A stretch of DNA of 64,000 bases from Physcia stellaris (lineage: Eukaryota > Ascomycota > Lecanoromycetes > Caliciales > Physciaceae), in the NCBI GenBank assembly GCA_018902385.1, contig JABSSW010000052.1, positions 124,001-188,000 on the forward strand, read 5' to 3'. The translations under genes were made by a program, and so were the position numbers. Below are positions 1 to 11,820 of the stretch, one piece after another; the stretch's first letter is position 1, and each line of letters opens with the position of its first letter. A model generated the notes under the pieces. The model had not been told where the DNA came from. It ran no database searches and saw nothing but the letters and a program-made list of their open reading frames with translations.

Positions 1-1
1 T

Positions 2-523
2 GAGGTCCAGACTATATTTTGCAGCGACAAAGAAGATATTCAGGTCAACGAGTGGCTAATTCCTAAAGGAAGCTTGATTGTTGTCCCAGCAGGAAAAGCC
101 CACATGGACAAGAACTTCTGGAACACCAGAAGCGGGCAATATCCTCTCGATCGGTTCTGGGCTGATCGATTTCTGTTTTACTCCGGCGATCCTCGGAGCG
201 GCCCGCGGAAGCATACTCACCCTAACAGCAAGAGCATTGACACGGGTAAAGAGGAATTCTCCTGCGAGAAGCCTAAGTTCGCGGCTTCGGGCTTGGCAGA
301 CTCGTTTATGCCTTATGGCATCGGGGAGAGAACTTGTCCCGGGCGTGGCTTTGCAAGGCGAGAGATTATTACATTTTGCGCGTTAGTCGTTGATCGTTAC
401 GACATTGAGTTTCCCCTGGAAAGGTTTGACCTCAGGACAACCACAGCCTTCTACGGAATAGGGACGCAGCGACTGAAAGGTAAGATTTCATTCAAGATCC
501 GGAAAAGAGTCAAAACAGGATGA
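2..523 (+). CDS. Cytochrome P450, C-terminal part (runs off the left edge)
   Basis: This is the last 173 codons of a heme-thiolate monooxygenase whose 5' part lies outside the window. The frame is open from base 2 to the stop at 521-523. The heme-binding loop is intact: FMPYGIGERTCPGRG fits FxxGxxxCxG, and its Cys is the axial heme ligand. Before it, PLDRFWADRFL corresponds to the PERF region that packs against the ERR triad. The ARREI stretch after the Cys is the start of the L helix. The ExxR helix and the membrane anchor are not visible because they lie upstream. The substrate cannot be inferred. A PDR transporter lies about 850 bp downstream on the same strand, a pairing common in secondary-metabolism or detoxification regions; a functional link is inference only. 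Nothing in this fragment looks broken. Confidence 0.9.
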   Translation, partial: EVQTIFCSDKEDIQVNEWLIPKGSLIVVPAGKAHMDKNFWNTRSGQYPLDRFWADRFLFYSGDPRSGPRKHTHPNSKSIDTGKEEFSCEKPKFAASGLADSFMPYGIGERTCPGRGFARREIITFCALVVDRYDIEFPLERFDLRTTTAFYGIGTQRLKGKISFKIRKRVKTG

Positions 524-1372
524 CTTTGGAGTTGGTCATCACCGTTATATCAAATTCCAATCAGTATGAGATCTCATCTTCCCCCAATGAAACAAACCTC
601 AATAGGTACCTTAGGTACCTTAATAACGTAAATTACACCAGATTAACTCTCATGTACGTATAGTGTGAGTGGGAGCTAGGTCCTCGATGCGAGTTCCGCG
701 AAAAACACGTATATTACACACCGTACGTACACTCTAGAGGCATGACTTGCGTGGTTCGGCTGATGCCAAGTCACACGCGCACTTTCTACCATAGAAATGT
801 ACCGACATTAAGAATCGATCATATCTTAGTCAGTCTATCGTAAAGTACGAGTTAGGTACTATCCCATGCACTGGCAATCCATGGTACTCATTCGGCTAAA
901 CCCTGAAAACGAGTACCACGCCAGTATGGGTTCTGCTGGCCTTGGCGAACGCCTTCCGTCTCAAATTTCGGTATGTAGTATGTACGCGTGCGTTGGCGAC
1001 TCCTTGCATTAGCTTGGTGATGGTCGTGATGACTGTGCATACGCTCGGCTGCACCCAGCGCCTCGTGAAACGGTCACGTTTCGAAAGGTTTCTTACAACA
1101 ATTCATTTATTGGTACACCGGGAATTCCAGGTCTAACTCCGTCGCAGCCGCTAATGGGACTTTGCTTCATTTTGGCTGCGATCAACCATGTCTCTTACTT
1201 GCCTTATTCTACAGGTCTACCGCAATCTGGCAATTGAGAGTATCCCGCTGTTACAGTGACCTTACTCTAACCCCACTCTGGTTGATCCACAAGTTGATGT
1301 CGGACTCTACAACGGGACAATATCGATAATAGTCTGAGAAACGTGCATATCTTTGGGGAAGATCTCATTGGT
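524..1372. other. Intergenic, P450 to ABC transporter
   Basis: No coding sequence recognised. Two adjoining 9-bp TAGGTACCT copies lie at about 603-621. The rest should hold the P450 terminator and the ABC transporter promoter, but I can point to no specific element. Confidence 0.5.
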
Positions 1373-4300
1373 ATGAGCCAATTTCAGGCCGAAGAATGGA
1401 CAGGAGCTCCTATTTCCACGCCTCAACAACGGTCAGAGGATGGTCTCCAACGATCCGGCATGGAACGGAGTGCAGCAAGCATCGCATTCCAAGATCTTGG
1501 AGTTTACGGCTTCGATACTTCAGCCAATTACCAAAAGACATTTTTCAATTATGCATTCATCATCATCGGCCGATTGTGTCGAAAAGTCATTGGTCGATCG
1601 TCAAACCAAAAATCATATATATTGAAAAAGTTTGAAGGCATCGTAACAAGTGGGGAGATGCTTCTTGTTCTTGGGAGACCAGGCAGCGGTTGCACGACTC
1701 TGCTCAAAACCTTAGCCGGAGACACGTATGGGCTGCATGTCGATCCAGCTTCGCTAATCAATTACCAAGGTATCGTCAATCAGTATGTCCCTCCTCGAAC
1801 AGCGCTAATGGATTCTGATATAGGGAACTCGTACGCCGATGTGCACACATACTCCCGCGGAGATTGCGTCTACTTGCCAGAATCCGATGTCCATTTCTCC
1901 CGTTTGACGGTAGCACAGACTTTGCAATTCGCTTCACGAGCTAGAGCGTCTGTAGAATTGAAGTCTACAGAGGGTATTATTGGGGCACTTGGTCTGGAGC
2001 ACACGTGGAACACGAAAATTGGCGATCATTCTATCAAGGGCATAAGTGGAGGCGAACGCAAACGTACAAGCATCGCAGAAGTACTAGTTGGCGCCAGTCG
2101 CCTACAGTGTTGGGACCACGGTACCCGAGGGCTCGATAGTGCTAATGCTCTAAGATTTGTACAAACAGTCCGATCTGCCGCCCGGGAAGCCGGCACCGTC
2201 GCTATTGCTACCCTACACCAGGCCTCTGAAGACATCTATAATTGCTTCGATAAAGTTACGCTCCTATACGAAGGGCGTCAGATTTTTTTTGGCTCGGTCA
2301 GCAATGCAAAGGCTTATTTCACGGACTTGGGATTCCTTTGCCCGGCTCGCTCGACAACAGCTGATTTTCTTTGCTCTATCACAGATCCTGTTCAACGAAC
2401 GATAGATCAGAGCCGTAAAGACGAGATACCCCGCACTTCTGATGAATTGGCAAGGCAGTGGGAAGCTAGTACCGAACGTGAAAAGCTGGTGACAGCGATC
2501 CAAAACTACGAGCGAGAGTATCCCTGTGATGGAAAGAATGTAAAATTTCAGTCTCGACGAGATTTTGTGTCGTATCCACAGACTTCCCCTACATCATACA
2601 ATCTGGACCTGTTCAAAGAAATCCATCTGTGTACTGTCCGAGCTTTCCAGAGATTGTTCCAAGATCTGACGCCGCCACTCTCGGGTATTGTTGGCAACGT
2701 GATCATCTCAGTTATCCTGGGAAGTATGTTCTACAACATGCCAAGAGACACTAGTAGCTTCTTCGGTCGGGGTGTGCTCCTATTTTTTACGATACTCACA
2801 AACACACTCCTGGCGTCTTTCGAAGGGGTCCAACTTTGGGACCATCGTCCCATTGTTGAAAAGCACTATCGTTTCGCGTTCTATCATCGGTCGGCAGAGG
2901 CCATAGCATCAATGCTTTGCGACCTACCTAACAAGGTTCTTCTTACGGCAGGCTTCAACATACCATTCTACTTCCTCGCGAATATGCGGCGGACACCAGC
3001 GGCTTTTCTTACTTTCTATCTGTTCGCATTCACAAGTCTCCTTACGGGATCAATGCTATATCGAACGATCGGAGCAATGTCGCGGACCCTGACCGCGTCT
3101 ATCGCGCCGGGTTCCGATTTCATTCTCTTGCTTGTCATCTATACCGGATTCGTATTACCGATACCAAGCATGCATCCTTGGTTAAGGTGGTTTGGATATC
3201 TGAACCCTGTGGCTTATGCTTTCGAAAGCCTCATGATCAATGAGTTTGACGGAATCCGATTTCCTTGTGCGAGCTTCGTTCCAGACGGCCCAAATTACAC
3301 CAATGTCACTTCTTACCAGAGAACGTGCTCAATTAATGGTGCTACCGCAGGTAGCGACACAGTCGATGGTGGCTCATACCTTGCGGCGAACTTTAACTAC
3401 TATCCAAGGCACCTCTGGCGAAATCTAGGTATTTTGTTTGGATTCATGGTCTTTCTTTGCTGCCTCTACCTGCTAGCAACGGAGTATTTGTCGGCTCAGA
3501 GATCCAAGGGTGATGTGTTAATTTTCAGAGAAGCTCAGTCACTGAAAGCCAGAGCTTTGGACGACCAAGAGGCTCAACATAGTGATGGAGCCGCACCTAG
3601 CCCCTACAAGGCTGGATCGAGTAGTGAGAGTTTCAGTGAGCGCCGTGGGGATAACAGCTCTCAAGCAGCGACTGTTGTCTGGGATGATCTTAATTATGAA
3701 ATCAAGACCAACAAGGGCTGGTTAAGATTACTAGACGACGTAGAGGGTTGGATAGAGCCAGGGACGGTGACAGCTTTGATGGGGGAATCAGGCGCTGGCA
3801 AGACCACTCTCCTTAACGTACTTGCTAATCGAGCGGGAGTTGGAGTCGTCGGTGGGGAAATGGTCGTGGATGCGAGGTTCCAAAACGAGGGGTTTGCACG
3901 CAAAGTCGGCTATGCTCAGCAGCAAGATCTGGCCACCCCTGCAGCAACCGTCAAAGAAACATTGATATTCAATGCACGTCTTCGGCAGTCATCGACATAT
4001 TCAGATGTGGAGAAGTTGGCTTACGTTGAGGAGGTGCTTGCGAAGCTCGACTTGAGTGAGTTTGCCGACGCAGTGGTCGGAGTACATGGAGAAGGTTTGA
4101 ATATTGAACAACGAAAGCGTGTTACTATAGGTATTGAGCTTGCGGCGAGGCCAGAGCTTCTTCTTTTTCTGGATGAGCCCACATCTGGTCTGGATAGTGA
4201 CACGGCTTGGTCGGTCTGCCGGCTCTTACGAAAACTCGCTGACGCCGGCCAGGCGATTCTCTGCACTATTCATCAACCTTCTGGAACAATCTTCGAGATG

Positions 4301-5730
4301 TTTGACAAGCTCTTATTTATCCAGCAGGGTCGGCCGATTTACTTTGGAGATATTGGTCCAGGGTCTCGAACAGTTGTCGAGTATTTCAAAAGGGAAGGCA
4401 TCGCAGATTGCCCGTCTGACGCAAACCCTGCAGAATGGCTCATGGCTAATACTAGTCGTTCGGAAGATGCTACCTTAAATAGAGATTGGCCACATACCTG
4501 GGCAATATCTACTGAGAGACAGCAAATCAAAGAGTCAATTGTAGAGAGAAAAAGAAGGCTACGAGCATCAGCGAGTGATGTTCCACAGTTAAGCTCTAGG
4601 ACAGAGTTTGCTTCGACATACCTGCAACAACTTTGTCAGGTCACGAAAAGGAATTTCGAGCAAGATTGGCGCACACCTTCGTACCTGTATTCAAAGCTCT
4701 TTCTCGCCCTTGGCGCCGTAAGCATTCCTTCCTGACAATACGCGCCGCTGACTTAATGATACTTCTAGAGCTTAATCAACGGGTTTTCTTTCTACATGTC
4801 AGCTAATAGTCTGCAAGGAGTACAGAATCAGATTTTCTCCGTTTTTCTACTCTTCACTCTACACAGCAGCCTCGTTCAATTAATAATGCCACAGTTCCTC
4901 GAACGACGGTTACTATATGAGCTAACAGAGCGACCGTCGCGAACATACAGATGGGATGTTTTCATTTTGTCCAACGTTATATCGGAAATTCCGTCGCAAA
5001 GTGTATTGGCCATCATCCAGTTCATAACGTGGTACTACCCTGTCGGAATGTACAGGAATGCTCTTTCAGAGCATGATCTAAACGAGCGCAGTGGTCTTAT
5101 GTGCCTACTTTTATGGTCCTACATGATTTTTTCCTCGACATTTTCCCAGATGGTGGCAACAGTAATGCCTGATGCTGCAACTGGAATTAACATTTCTTCA
5201 TTGCTGTACACACTATCTCTCATATTCTGTGGGTGAGTTTGTGCAAGCTCTTTCCGACTTCCAAAGGCCAGGGCTTGGCTGACTGAAACATCAGAGTTCT
5301 AGTTGCACCTGACGCTCTCCCTCGCTTCTGGATATTCATGTATCGCTCCACACCAATCACATATTTTGTCAGTGCAATGGTCTCGACGGGGATTGCTGGT
5401 GTACAAGTACATTGCTCAGCCAAAGAGCTCGTGCGATTCGACCCTCCTCTTGGTCAAACCTGTGGAAATTATCTGCGAGGCTACATTGTCCAGGCCGGAG
5501 GCACTTTACTGAATCCCACAGCTGCACGGCAGTGTGAATTATGCCCGGTATCAACTACTGACAATGTCATTGCCCAGATCAAAGTGTTCTATCACGATCG
5601 CTGGATGGATCTTGGCCTTTCTCTAGTATACAGCATTATTAATGTGATTGGCGCCTTAGCGTTGTACTGGGCCTTCAGAGTTCCGAAAGGAGCCCGCCAC
5701 ACGATTAGCCGGCCCGGGATCTCCAAATAG
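1373..5730 (+). CDS. PDR-type (ABCG) full-size ABC transporter
   Basis: This is a plasma-membrane multidrug efflux pump of the fungal pleiotropic drug resistance family with (NBD-TMD)x2 order. Exons are 1373-4717, 4769-5232 and 5295-5730; all phases close, giving 1414 aa. The first in-frame ATG is at 1373. NBD1 has Walker A GRPGSGCTT (about residue 101), signature ISGGERKR (about 224) and the degenerate Walker B WDHGTRGLD, which is the usual asymmetric PDR state. NBD2 has Walker A GESGAGKTT (about 804), a linker-type signature LNIEQRKR (about 909) and Walker B LLLFLDEPTSGLD. Two six-helix membrane domains follow the NBDs. The N-terminus before NBD1, about 100 residues, is shorter than in many relatives, so an unseen upstream exon is possible. 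The gene is otherwise complete. Substrate is unknown; azoles, fungicides or the product of a local pathway are possible. Confidence 0.93.
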
Positions 5731-7222
5731 GCTGCTCCAGTATGAAAACAATTCTTGTCTAGATGTACGAATATAAAAAATTGTTTAGCGATGCACGTGG
5801 CAAAAGACATTCCGGATTACCGCCATCGCGGCGCTATTTGCTACAAGATAATCAAATGTCGATAAGATTGATACCAAATAGCCTCTACCTTCGCTTCATG
5901 CAGCTGTTGTTACCAGATGACGAGAAGTGAGACACGAGTCGTGTAAGTCCCTAAAAGACGTTGTCGGCGAGCGCAGTTCGCCCATGCCTTTCGTATGGTG
6001 CTCAGATCAAAATCAGGTGAGGCGCCCCTAGACGCAGATCTGACAGGAGGTTGGGCAAATTCCGGGCTCCAGCTCCCCTCACAAAATCTGCAAGCCCCAT
6101 CAATATCTCTTTTAGCGATTAGAGAAATGTGGCAAATATGGCCAGATTCGTACGTGGTCAACGCGGACCTGGCAAGCTATGGGGCCTGATTGCTGGTGTG
6201 ACCTCTGGGAAGCTATACGGTGGGTAAGCCTGCAATCCATCAGCCAAGGGTATATGCGGGTTCCTGTTGCTACGACACACAGATAACCATGGGATTATCA
6301 AGACTGTCGGTCTTGACCCCTCAGATGTAATGCCTTTCGCTCCCATAGGATCTCATTCGGTGTCCCTTCGTCCTCGGAACCAGGATGGAGTGACAGCAGA
6401 AGAGGTGGAATAAATGGGAAACCCACAAAGCACACTCCAATCAAGAGGCGTAGGCTTGGGTCTAGATTGGGTGGTAATGTGCTAGCGATGTCCATGGTCA
6501 GTGATTGTAAGAGTCATGGAAGATACTGTAGCTACCAAGGGCGCTTCATTTTATGTCTCACAGTCTCAGCGATCTGATTACTCGAAACCAAAGGCTTCAC
6601 CCGTAAGATACCGTTTCAGCTCGTATTGACTGTTTTGATAATTAAGACGTGCGAAAAGTTCGCCTTCATTTGAACTCTCTATGGATAGAGCAAGCTGCAT
6701 TGACGTTCATGTATGCGCGACCGTCTAATTGGAGGGTCAGCACACCCTTATTCGGTAGGTACTCCGTAAGGCGTAAAGTGCATGCTACGCCCCATGCATC
6801 TAGACTTGAACAGATGCCTGACTTCATACGAGGCGGTAGGCTAGGTCAAGTCTCCGGCAATCTCATGGCACAGCAGTGCTCCGATTCTCTTCGGTTCGCT
6901 TTCAGCTGACAAGCACAGCCTACTTGCATGTGCATCGCCGATCTCCTTCGAGCATCGTTGCTACATACGCATGTTGTCGATGGCTTGAAGTCGGATTTTC
7001 GAGGGAAATGCCTGGCCACAGAATTTTCTGGGTGCGGAGTTTCAGCCAATGGGTCACTGCCGCTCTACAGCCGGACTACTGAGAGGTGCTTGTTTTACAG
7101 TCTTTCGGTCTTATAAGATGACTAGTGGTCATACAATGGGCTCGTAGAGCGATGAAAAATCTATATACGCTCGTCTAAGCCGTCATCGGAAAGCTTTGGC
7201 TTCGTAGTCGCCCATTGCCAAT
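5731..7222. other. Gene-free interval
   Basis: About 1.5 kb of ordinary base composition. Only short overlapping frames without family resemblance occur. I see no RNA gene, repeat or mobile-element end here. Confidence 0.45.
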
Positions 7223-8597
7223 ATGACACCCTACGATAACTCTGGCCGCATCCACAAGCAAGCATTTTTGGTGAGTTACTGAAGCTATCCCAAGCCAAGC
7301 ATTGCTGCTCACTCAGTTATCAAGATTTCCAACCTAGTCCTGTTCGCTCTCTGCATGTGCAGTGTCTGCGCACGTTACTACATCCGCGTTTACATCCAAA
7401 AACAATTTTCCAGCGACGATGGAATCCTCCTGTTCGGCGTGGCATGCCTTATCGTAGCTATTGGTCTGCTCTTCAAATTCGCCGACAAGATGTATATTGT
7501 GGGAAGCCAGGAATCCGGCGACCTTATTGGTGTCCCGCTTCCAGGTGACTTTATCGAGCAAGCCTACGATTTTCAGAAACTTGTCACTGTTGCTCTCATC
7601 TTGACGTGGTTGACCATTGTGTCCGTCAAATTCAGCTACCTGTTTCTTTTCAGGAGGCTTATCGGAAGGATGCCGAAATTGATTGCATATTGGTGGTTTG
7701 CAGCTGTTTACAACGCGGTGATATCAACTTATGGTGCTATCGTATATGGAGTAGAATGTCCGCATTTCTACTCACTCAAAAATTGTAAGTCTTCACCTTG
7801 TCGAAGACCTTGTGTCCACCAGCCAACGCTTGTCTCAGTACAATGCATCTTTGGTAGAGGCTTAGCCAAGTCAATCGCATTCTCGGAAAGCCAAATGGTC
7901 CTTGATATTATTGGTGATCTTTTAAGTCAGTCATCTCAAAGATCTCGTATTAATTAACAGGGCCGCGTACTAAATATCATCGTCAGTTATTTTCATTCCT
8001 TGCCGACTTATCTGGTCTGTCAAGCTTCCATGGACCCAGAAGATTGCATTAGCCTCAACCTTATGTCTTACCATCCTAACCATCATGTGTACTATTGTAC
8101 GTATGGGTGGTATCCACACCGGCCACCCTGTTAAATCTATCGACTCTGTCTGGGAGACTTACTGGCAGTTTGTTGCGGCGAACATCGCAGTAGGAATGAC
8201 AGCAGCGACAGCGTTCCGTACCTTCTTCGTCAGTCGCAACGCTGACAATCATGACCAAGGTCAAGGTGCTCAGGATGATGATTGCAGGGAGACTTGGTAT
8301 GGCAAGAGCTGGAGACTCATGAGCTCCGTCTTCTCCACACGCTTATGGCACTCCTGGCGATCGAAGAATTATCCCCGCGGTTCAAGTGAAAGGGGCAGTG
8401 GTCGGGACGACTCACCTATGGAACTAAGACAACAGTTCCCGAGAGCTACATTAACAGGAATGAGGACATTCATTGGAAAACACGCAATATCACATTCGCA
8501 TGGCGCAAGCCAAATCATGCGCTCGGTCGGAGAGGAGGAGTTCCGTGACAGCTGGCCTTTATCTGCAGCGGCTAGAAAATCTCAGTATATTGTATAG
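7223..8597 (+). CDS. SAT4-type fungal rhodopsin-domain membrane protein
   Basis: This is a multi-pass integral membrane protein of the fungus-specific rhodopsin/SAT4 family; biochemical role is unknown. The model has exons 7223-7270, 7325-7784, 7839-7925 and 7987-8597, which close in phase to give 401 aa. The last three junctions are strong (GTAAGT/CTCAG and GTCAGT/GTCAG). The first intron needs a less usual CAAG acceptor, so the first 16 residues are the least certain part. Family marks are a first helix followed by RYYIRVYIQKQ, a DD pair (SSDDG), DIIGDLLI before a WSVKLPWTQK loop, and SIDSVWETYWQF preceding the last helix with TAATAFRTFF. A polar tail of about 110 residues follows. Paralogues often sit beside secondary-metabolism genes and some resemble PTH11-like receptors. 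No CFEM domain is fused to it, but a separate CFEM gene lies 1.35 kb downstream. Confidence 0.85.
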
Positions 8598-9949
8598 GTT
8601 TTTCCAGGCACAAGGAGGGCAATGGAGTATCGACCCCTTTTGGGATTAAATGCAGTGGTATGTATCACAGAAAACGCCGCTTTGGCAAAAAAAACCCCAT
8701 TACTTTTACATGTTCCACTGGTATATAGGAGTAATGGAGGGGACCCAATCGTACTGTACTGATTCGCAATAAGAGCCTACAAAGTAGTACAGTACGATTA
8801 CTACATCGACAAACCGGGGCTGGATCGGACTGTGGGTTTCTCATGTAAACAGAAACAGACATATAATGATAAAAAGGTGCTAAACCAACGCCCCGGCGGC
8901 CCGCTCGGCACACGGCTCATAAAGTAGTGTTCCAAGACAAGCAGCAGCGACTACTCGGAGTTGACTTCCATTCTTTTCCTGCTTACTTTATACGCGTTAG
9001 CCGGCTACTGTTCTCTTCAAAGGTCAGAAGAGTTGGCGAGTTTACGCCTCTTGCATCAGAACTCGGATTTCTCCGCTTATGACCGAGGATGCTCTAGGAC
9101 CGTCGTATACGTAGTGGACCAGACAGATTGAGGCTTAAATTACTCTAACGAAGCGTTTCGCTCAAATGTTTGAGTGTGGGTTCCGGGGAAACACTGAGTA
9201 CTCCAAAATGAATCTCAGCTGACCTCATGAGAGGCGTCGTAGATTGTGATACATACCTTAGTACGAGGAGTACATGACAGCACTCCAATGCAGGAGTTTA
9301 GCGCTCCTTTCTTGCATAACAATGGGGGCTTACTGTTTCACCAACCGAGCGCAGGACCCCCAATACATATTTGATGTCGGTCGTGGACCGCGCCCAGACT
9401 TGAGTCAGACAATGACACCCCTTCATTGCCTCATTTAGAATGCCTATTAGGTGTCACATTATTGCTGCACAGGATCCGATAGCTAGAACCGCTCCAAGCA
9501 TTTCGTGCATCAGGTCAAGTGGGCGAGGCAAGGCCTGGTCCACGCATACACACGTGTTGGATTGCCAATGATTGGAGTTGTCCGATGTACAATACCGACT
9601 GCAAGCTGATGCAGACATGGTATCCCCGGGTGTTCGCTCTGACAGCTTCCAAGATCGACGCCGTAGAGCCGCGCCGAGTGTGGCATCCTGAACAGTAGTA
9701 ACTCCTGTATCGAGGCTGAGAAGCACCCGTGGCACAGCCATGTTAGTATCCTTTGCTCTCGTCAATCCTCTCAGAAAGCTCCTCTGGCTGAGGCCCACTA
9801 CTTGGAGCTGCTCTGTATGTCTAGACAATCCGGAGATTATACAGCTCATGCCACTGATATCCTGACCTTTTCATTCATACCTCCTCGCGGCAACCATCCC
9901 TCTGGTATACTGGCCGCGATACTTCTTCGTCCTGGCCAATCTTACTGCA
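8598..9949. other. Gene-free interval with inverted repeats
   Basis: No supported gene. The part at about 8690-8800 holds short inverted repeats (see separate entry). A 131-codon antisense frame at 9454-9849 has no recognisable family and was not accepted. Confidence 0.45.
8747..8799. repeat. 14-bp perfect inverted repeat (hairpin)
   Basis: Arms AATCGTACTGTACT (8747-8760) and AGTACAGTACGATT (8786-8799) are exact reverse complements around a 25-nt loop. A smaller pair, CCATTACT and AGTAATGG, lies just upstream at about 8697-8737. The position is 150-200 bp beyond the SAT4-type stop, so a role in 3'-end formation or a relic of a small DNA element are both possible. Confidence 0.7.
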
Positions 9950-10694
9950 ATGCTTGACCAACTCTCTCACTCTTGGGCGATCATTGTCTTCACCCTCTCG
10001 CTTTCTGTTCTCGGCCAAGACTATTCCGACCTTCCCAAGTGCGCGGTGGGTCCTTCCAATTGCTGAGACGTTGAATCTCTCACCTTCGCTAAAGTACTTT
10101 TAGCAAGCTCCAGCGCTATCGAGCATCGGCTCGACGGGCTGCCAGCTCACGGACTTCGCGTGTATCTGTAAGGACCAAGACTTCATCAACTCGTTGATCC
10201 CAGTCATTGAGAAGCAATGCACGGCGAGCGAACTCCAAAGTGCGTAATTGTGAATCCTCCACCGTCTGTGAGCCTGCTAGTGCTCTGTCTCGCACTTCAA
10301 CTGTCGCTGGCGTGTTGTGGACAGGAATCAATCTGTGTTGCTCAATGGGAGAGGTCAGTCCACGCAGCGGAGAAGCTGATTTGAGGAATGCGAAACAGGT
10401 GTCCAAGCCTTTACCAACAAATTGTGCAACTCTGTGGGCGTACAAGTTACATCGCAACTAACGCCACAGCCATCAACTTCACCGATAAGCACGGAAGCCA
10501 CCTCTGGACCAGCTAGAGTAAGCTCTACTTCGTCGGTGGCAGCGGCGCCGACACCATCTGCAGGGACCACAAGTGTACCGACCTCCAGTGCAGCAGGAAG
10601 CGAAGCCAGTGTTCGTAACGGATACTCCATACAGCTGTTGTTGATAATGTGGACGTTCGGGGTAGCGTTGGCACGCTTGTGGTCCACACTCTGA
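9950..10694 (+). CDS. CFEM-domain GPI-anchored cell-surface protein
   Basis: A small secreted protein of the CFEM family; members act at the cell surface in heme/iron capture, adhesion or host interaction. Exons 9950-10045, 10104-10239 and 10399-10694 close in phase to give 175 aa. Residues 1-22 form a signal peptide ending near VLG. The CFEM core follows with Cys at 31, 45, 52, 54, 71 and 87 and the conserved Asp 49 in the LTDFACIC motif. A Ser/Thr/Pro-rich spacer (about 95-150) precedes a hydrophobic tail, the pattern of a GPI signal. Family members usually have eight cysteines; the second and sixth are absent here (QAPAL and LIPVI at their usual places), which may mean loss of one disulfide. 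The second intron (159 nt) is long for this locus, so a small extra exon is not excluded. Confidence 0.85.
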
Positions 10695-10963
10695 AAAGCC
10701 TTGAGTTGCGGGCGTCCGGAAAAACCTAAGAAGACATCTACTTGGTAATTATTGGGGAAGACCACCTACTCAGTCATGATAGAGTTCGGCAAGTTGTGGA
10801 CGTTTGTCGTGCTTTGCGCAGATTTGGTTGTGTTTTCATAAGTTTTGTAGGTCATACAAGGCGATGAACTCAGAAATCCTTTACTCTCTTAGTAGCTAGG
10901 CTGTTATTGTGACGTGTCATTCTTTGAGTCCTCCACCGTTGGCTGTGACACATTGGGCTTATT

Positions 10964-11503
10964 TCATTCGTGTAAGACATGCTGTAGATCATCCGCCAGT
11001 CCGCCCAACTCCTCCTTCCCGAACCCCCATAAGAACGCCTTCACCGCCTGCAACTGCTCGTTTCCCATTCCAGTCTTGTTTCTGGTGCAAATGTTGACCA
11101 CCGCAGGCGTGAAAAGCGACTTCTGCGCAAACACCACCATCCAGCCGCCCTCGTTCTCCGCAGCTGGGTTCTGGCTATGCCCCAAAATCTCCCACTGGCT
11201 TGTGACCAACTTCAACAAGCCGGTCCCACGCCAGGTCCACCCGCCCGGATTGGATGGAGAAGGTGTGTCTGTCCCACGCATAGTTTGTGATTTTTGAGAA
11301 TCTAGAGTTTGGTAGGTAATCAGATCGTCTAAGCGAGGTCGTGTATCATCTGACGCGTGAGAAAGAACGCTGTAGGTGAGAACGACGTTGCGCTTGTCTT
11401 TCCAGACTGGTGAAGTCGTCTGGGTAATGTACCACTGACCGACAAAATCGTCAACGGAAAGGAAGCCAGAAGTGACCAGAGATGTTTCTGATTCTGAGAA
11501 CAT
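10964..11503 (-). CDS. Small lipocalin-like hypothetical protein
   Basis: A single-exon frame of 179 codons starting at an ATG (11501-11503). The opening DDFVGQWYITQTTSPVW resembles the G-x-W start of lipocalin/calycin barrels. Regularly spaced hydrophobic strands follow (NVVLTYSVL, GTGLLKLVTSQWEILG, EGGWMVVFAQKSLFTPAVVNI), ending in an amphipathic helix. There is no signal peptide, so it is probably cytosolic. Uncharacterised fungal proteins of this size and pattern exist and a small-ligand-binding barrel is the likely fold, but that is inference from pattern. Codon use is ordinary although the AT-rich block starts about 100-300 bp upstream of its start codon, so the gene's promoter must lie in the transition zone. 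Confidence 0.7.
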   Translation of the reverse strand: MFSESETSLVTSGFLSVDDFVGQWYITQTTSPVWKDKRNVVLTYSVLSHASDDTRPRLDDLITYQTLDSQKSQTMRGTDTPSPSNPGGWTWRGTGLLKLVTSQWEILGHSQNPAAENEGGWMVVFAQKSLFTPAVVNICTRNKTGMGNEQLQAVKAFLWGFGKEELGGLADDLQHVLHE

Positions 11504-11820
11504 TGTTACGGGAAAGCGAAAAGCAGAGAGAAATAAGAATGTTGTTAATCATGAAATGTAAAAGTTGAGACGCACGATGTTCTTACTAAGGGAAAAAGTT
11601 TTTACTGATTTATGCGCTTAAATTCGATTAGCCGATTAGCCAGAAACACTGCTTTTTCGTAACATAGAATCAAAAGTGACTGTATTTAAGCCGATCTTGA
11701 GTCAATTGAGTCAACTTTGAGCAATAAATAGCAAGATTTAAGTCAATTAAGTCAACAATATTAAGTATTTAAGTCATTTAATGATCAAAAGCAATTTTTT
11801 TTTACTTAATTGTTCTTTAA
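11504..11820. other. Transition zone into AT-rich block
   Basis: GC falls progressively. ApG and CpT are still present here, for instance in several AAGTCAATT-like words between 11695 and 11775, and disappear by about 11860. It presumably contains the promoter of the minus-strand lipocalin-like gene. Confidence 0.6.

Noticed and set aside
603-621. Adjacent TAGGTACCT words
   Set aside because: Only two copies of a short palindrome-containing word; too small to call an element.
9454-9849. 131-codon minus-strand frame with several cysteines upstream of the CFEM gene
   Set aside because: No signal peptide, no family pattern and the cysteine spacing fits no known domain; probably chance.
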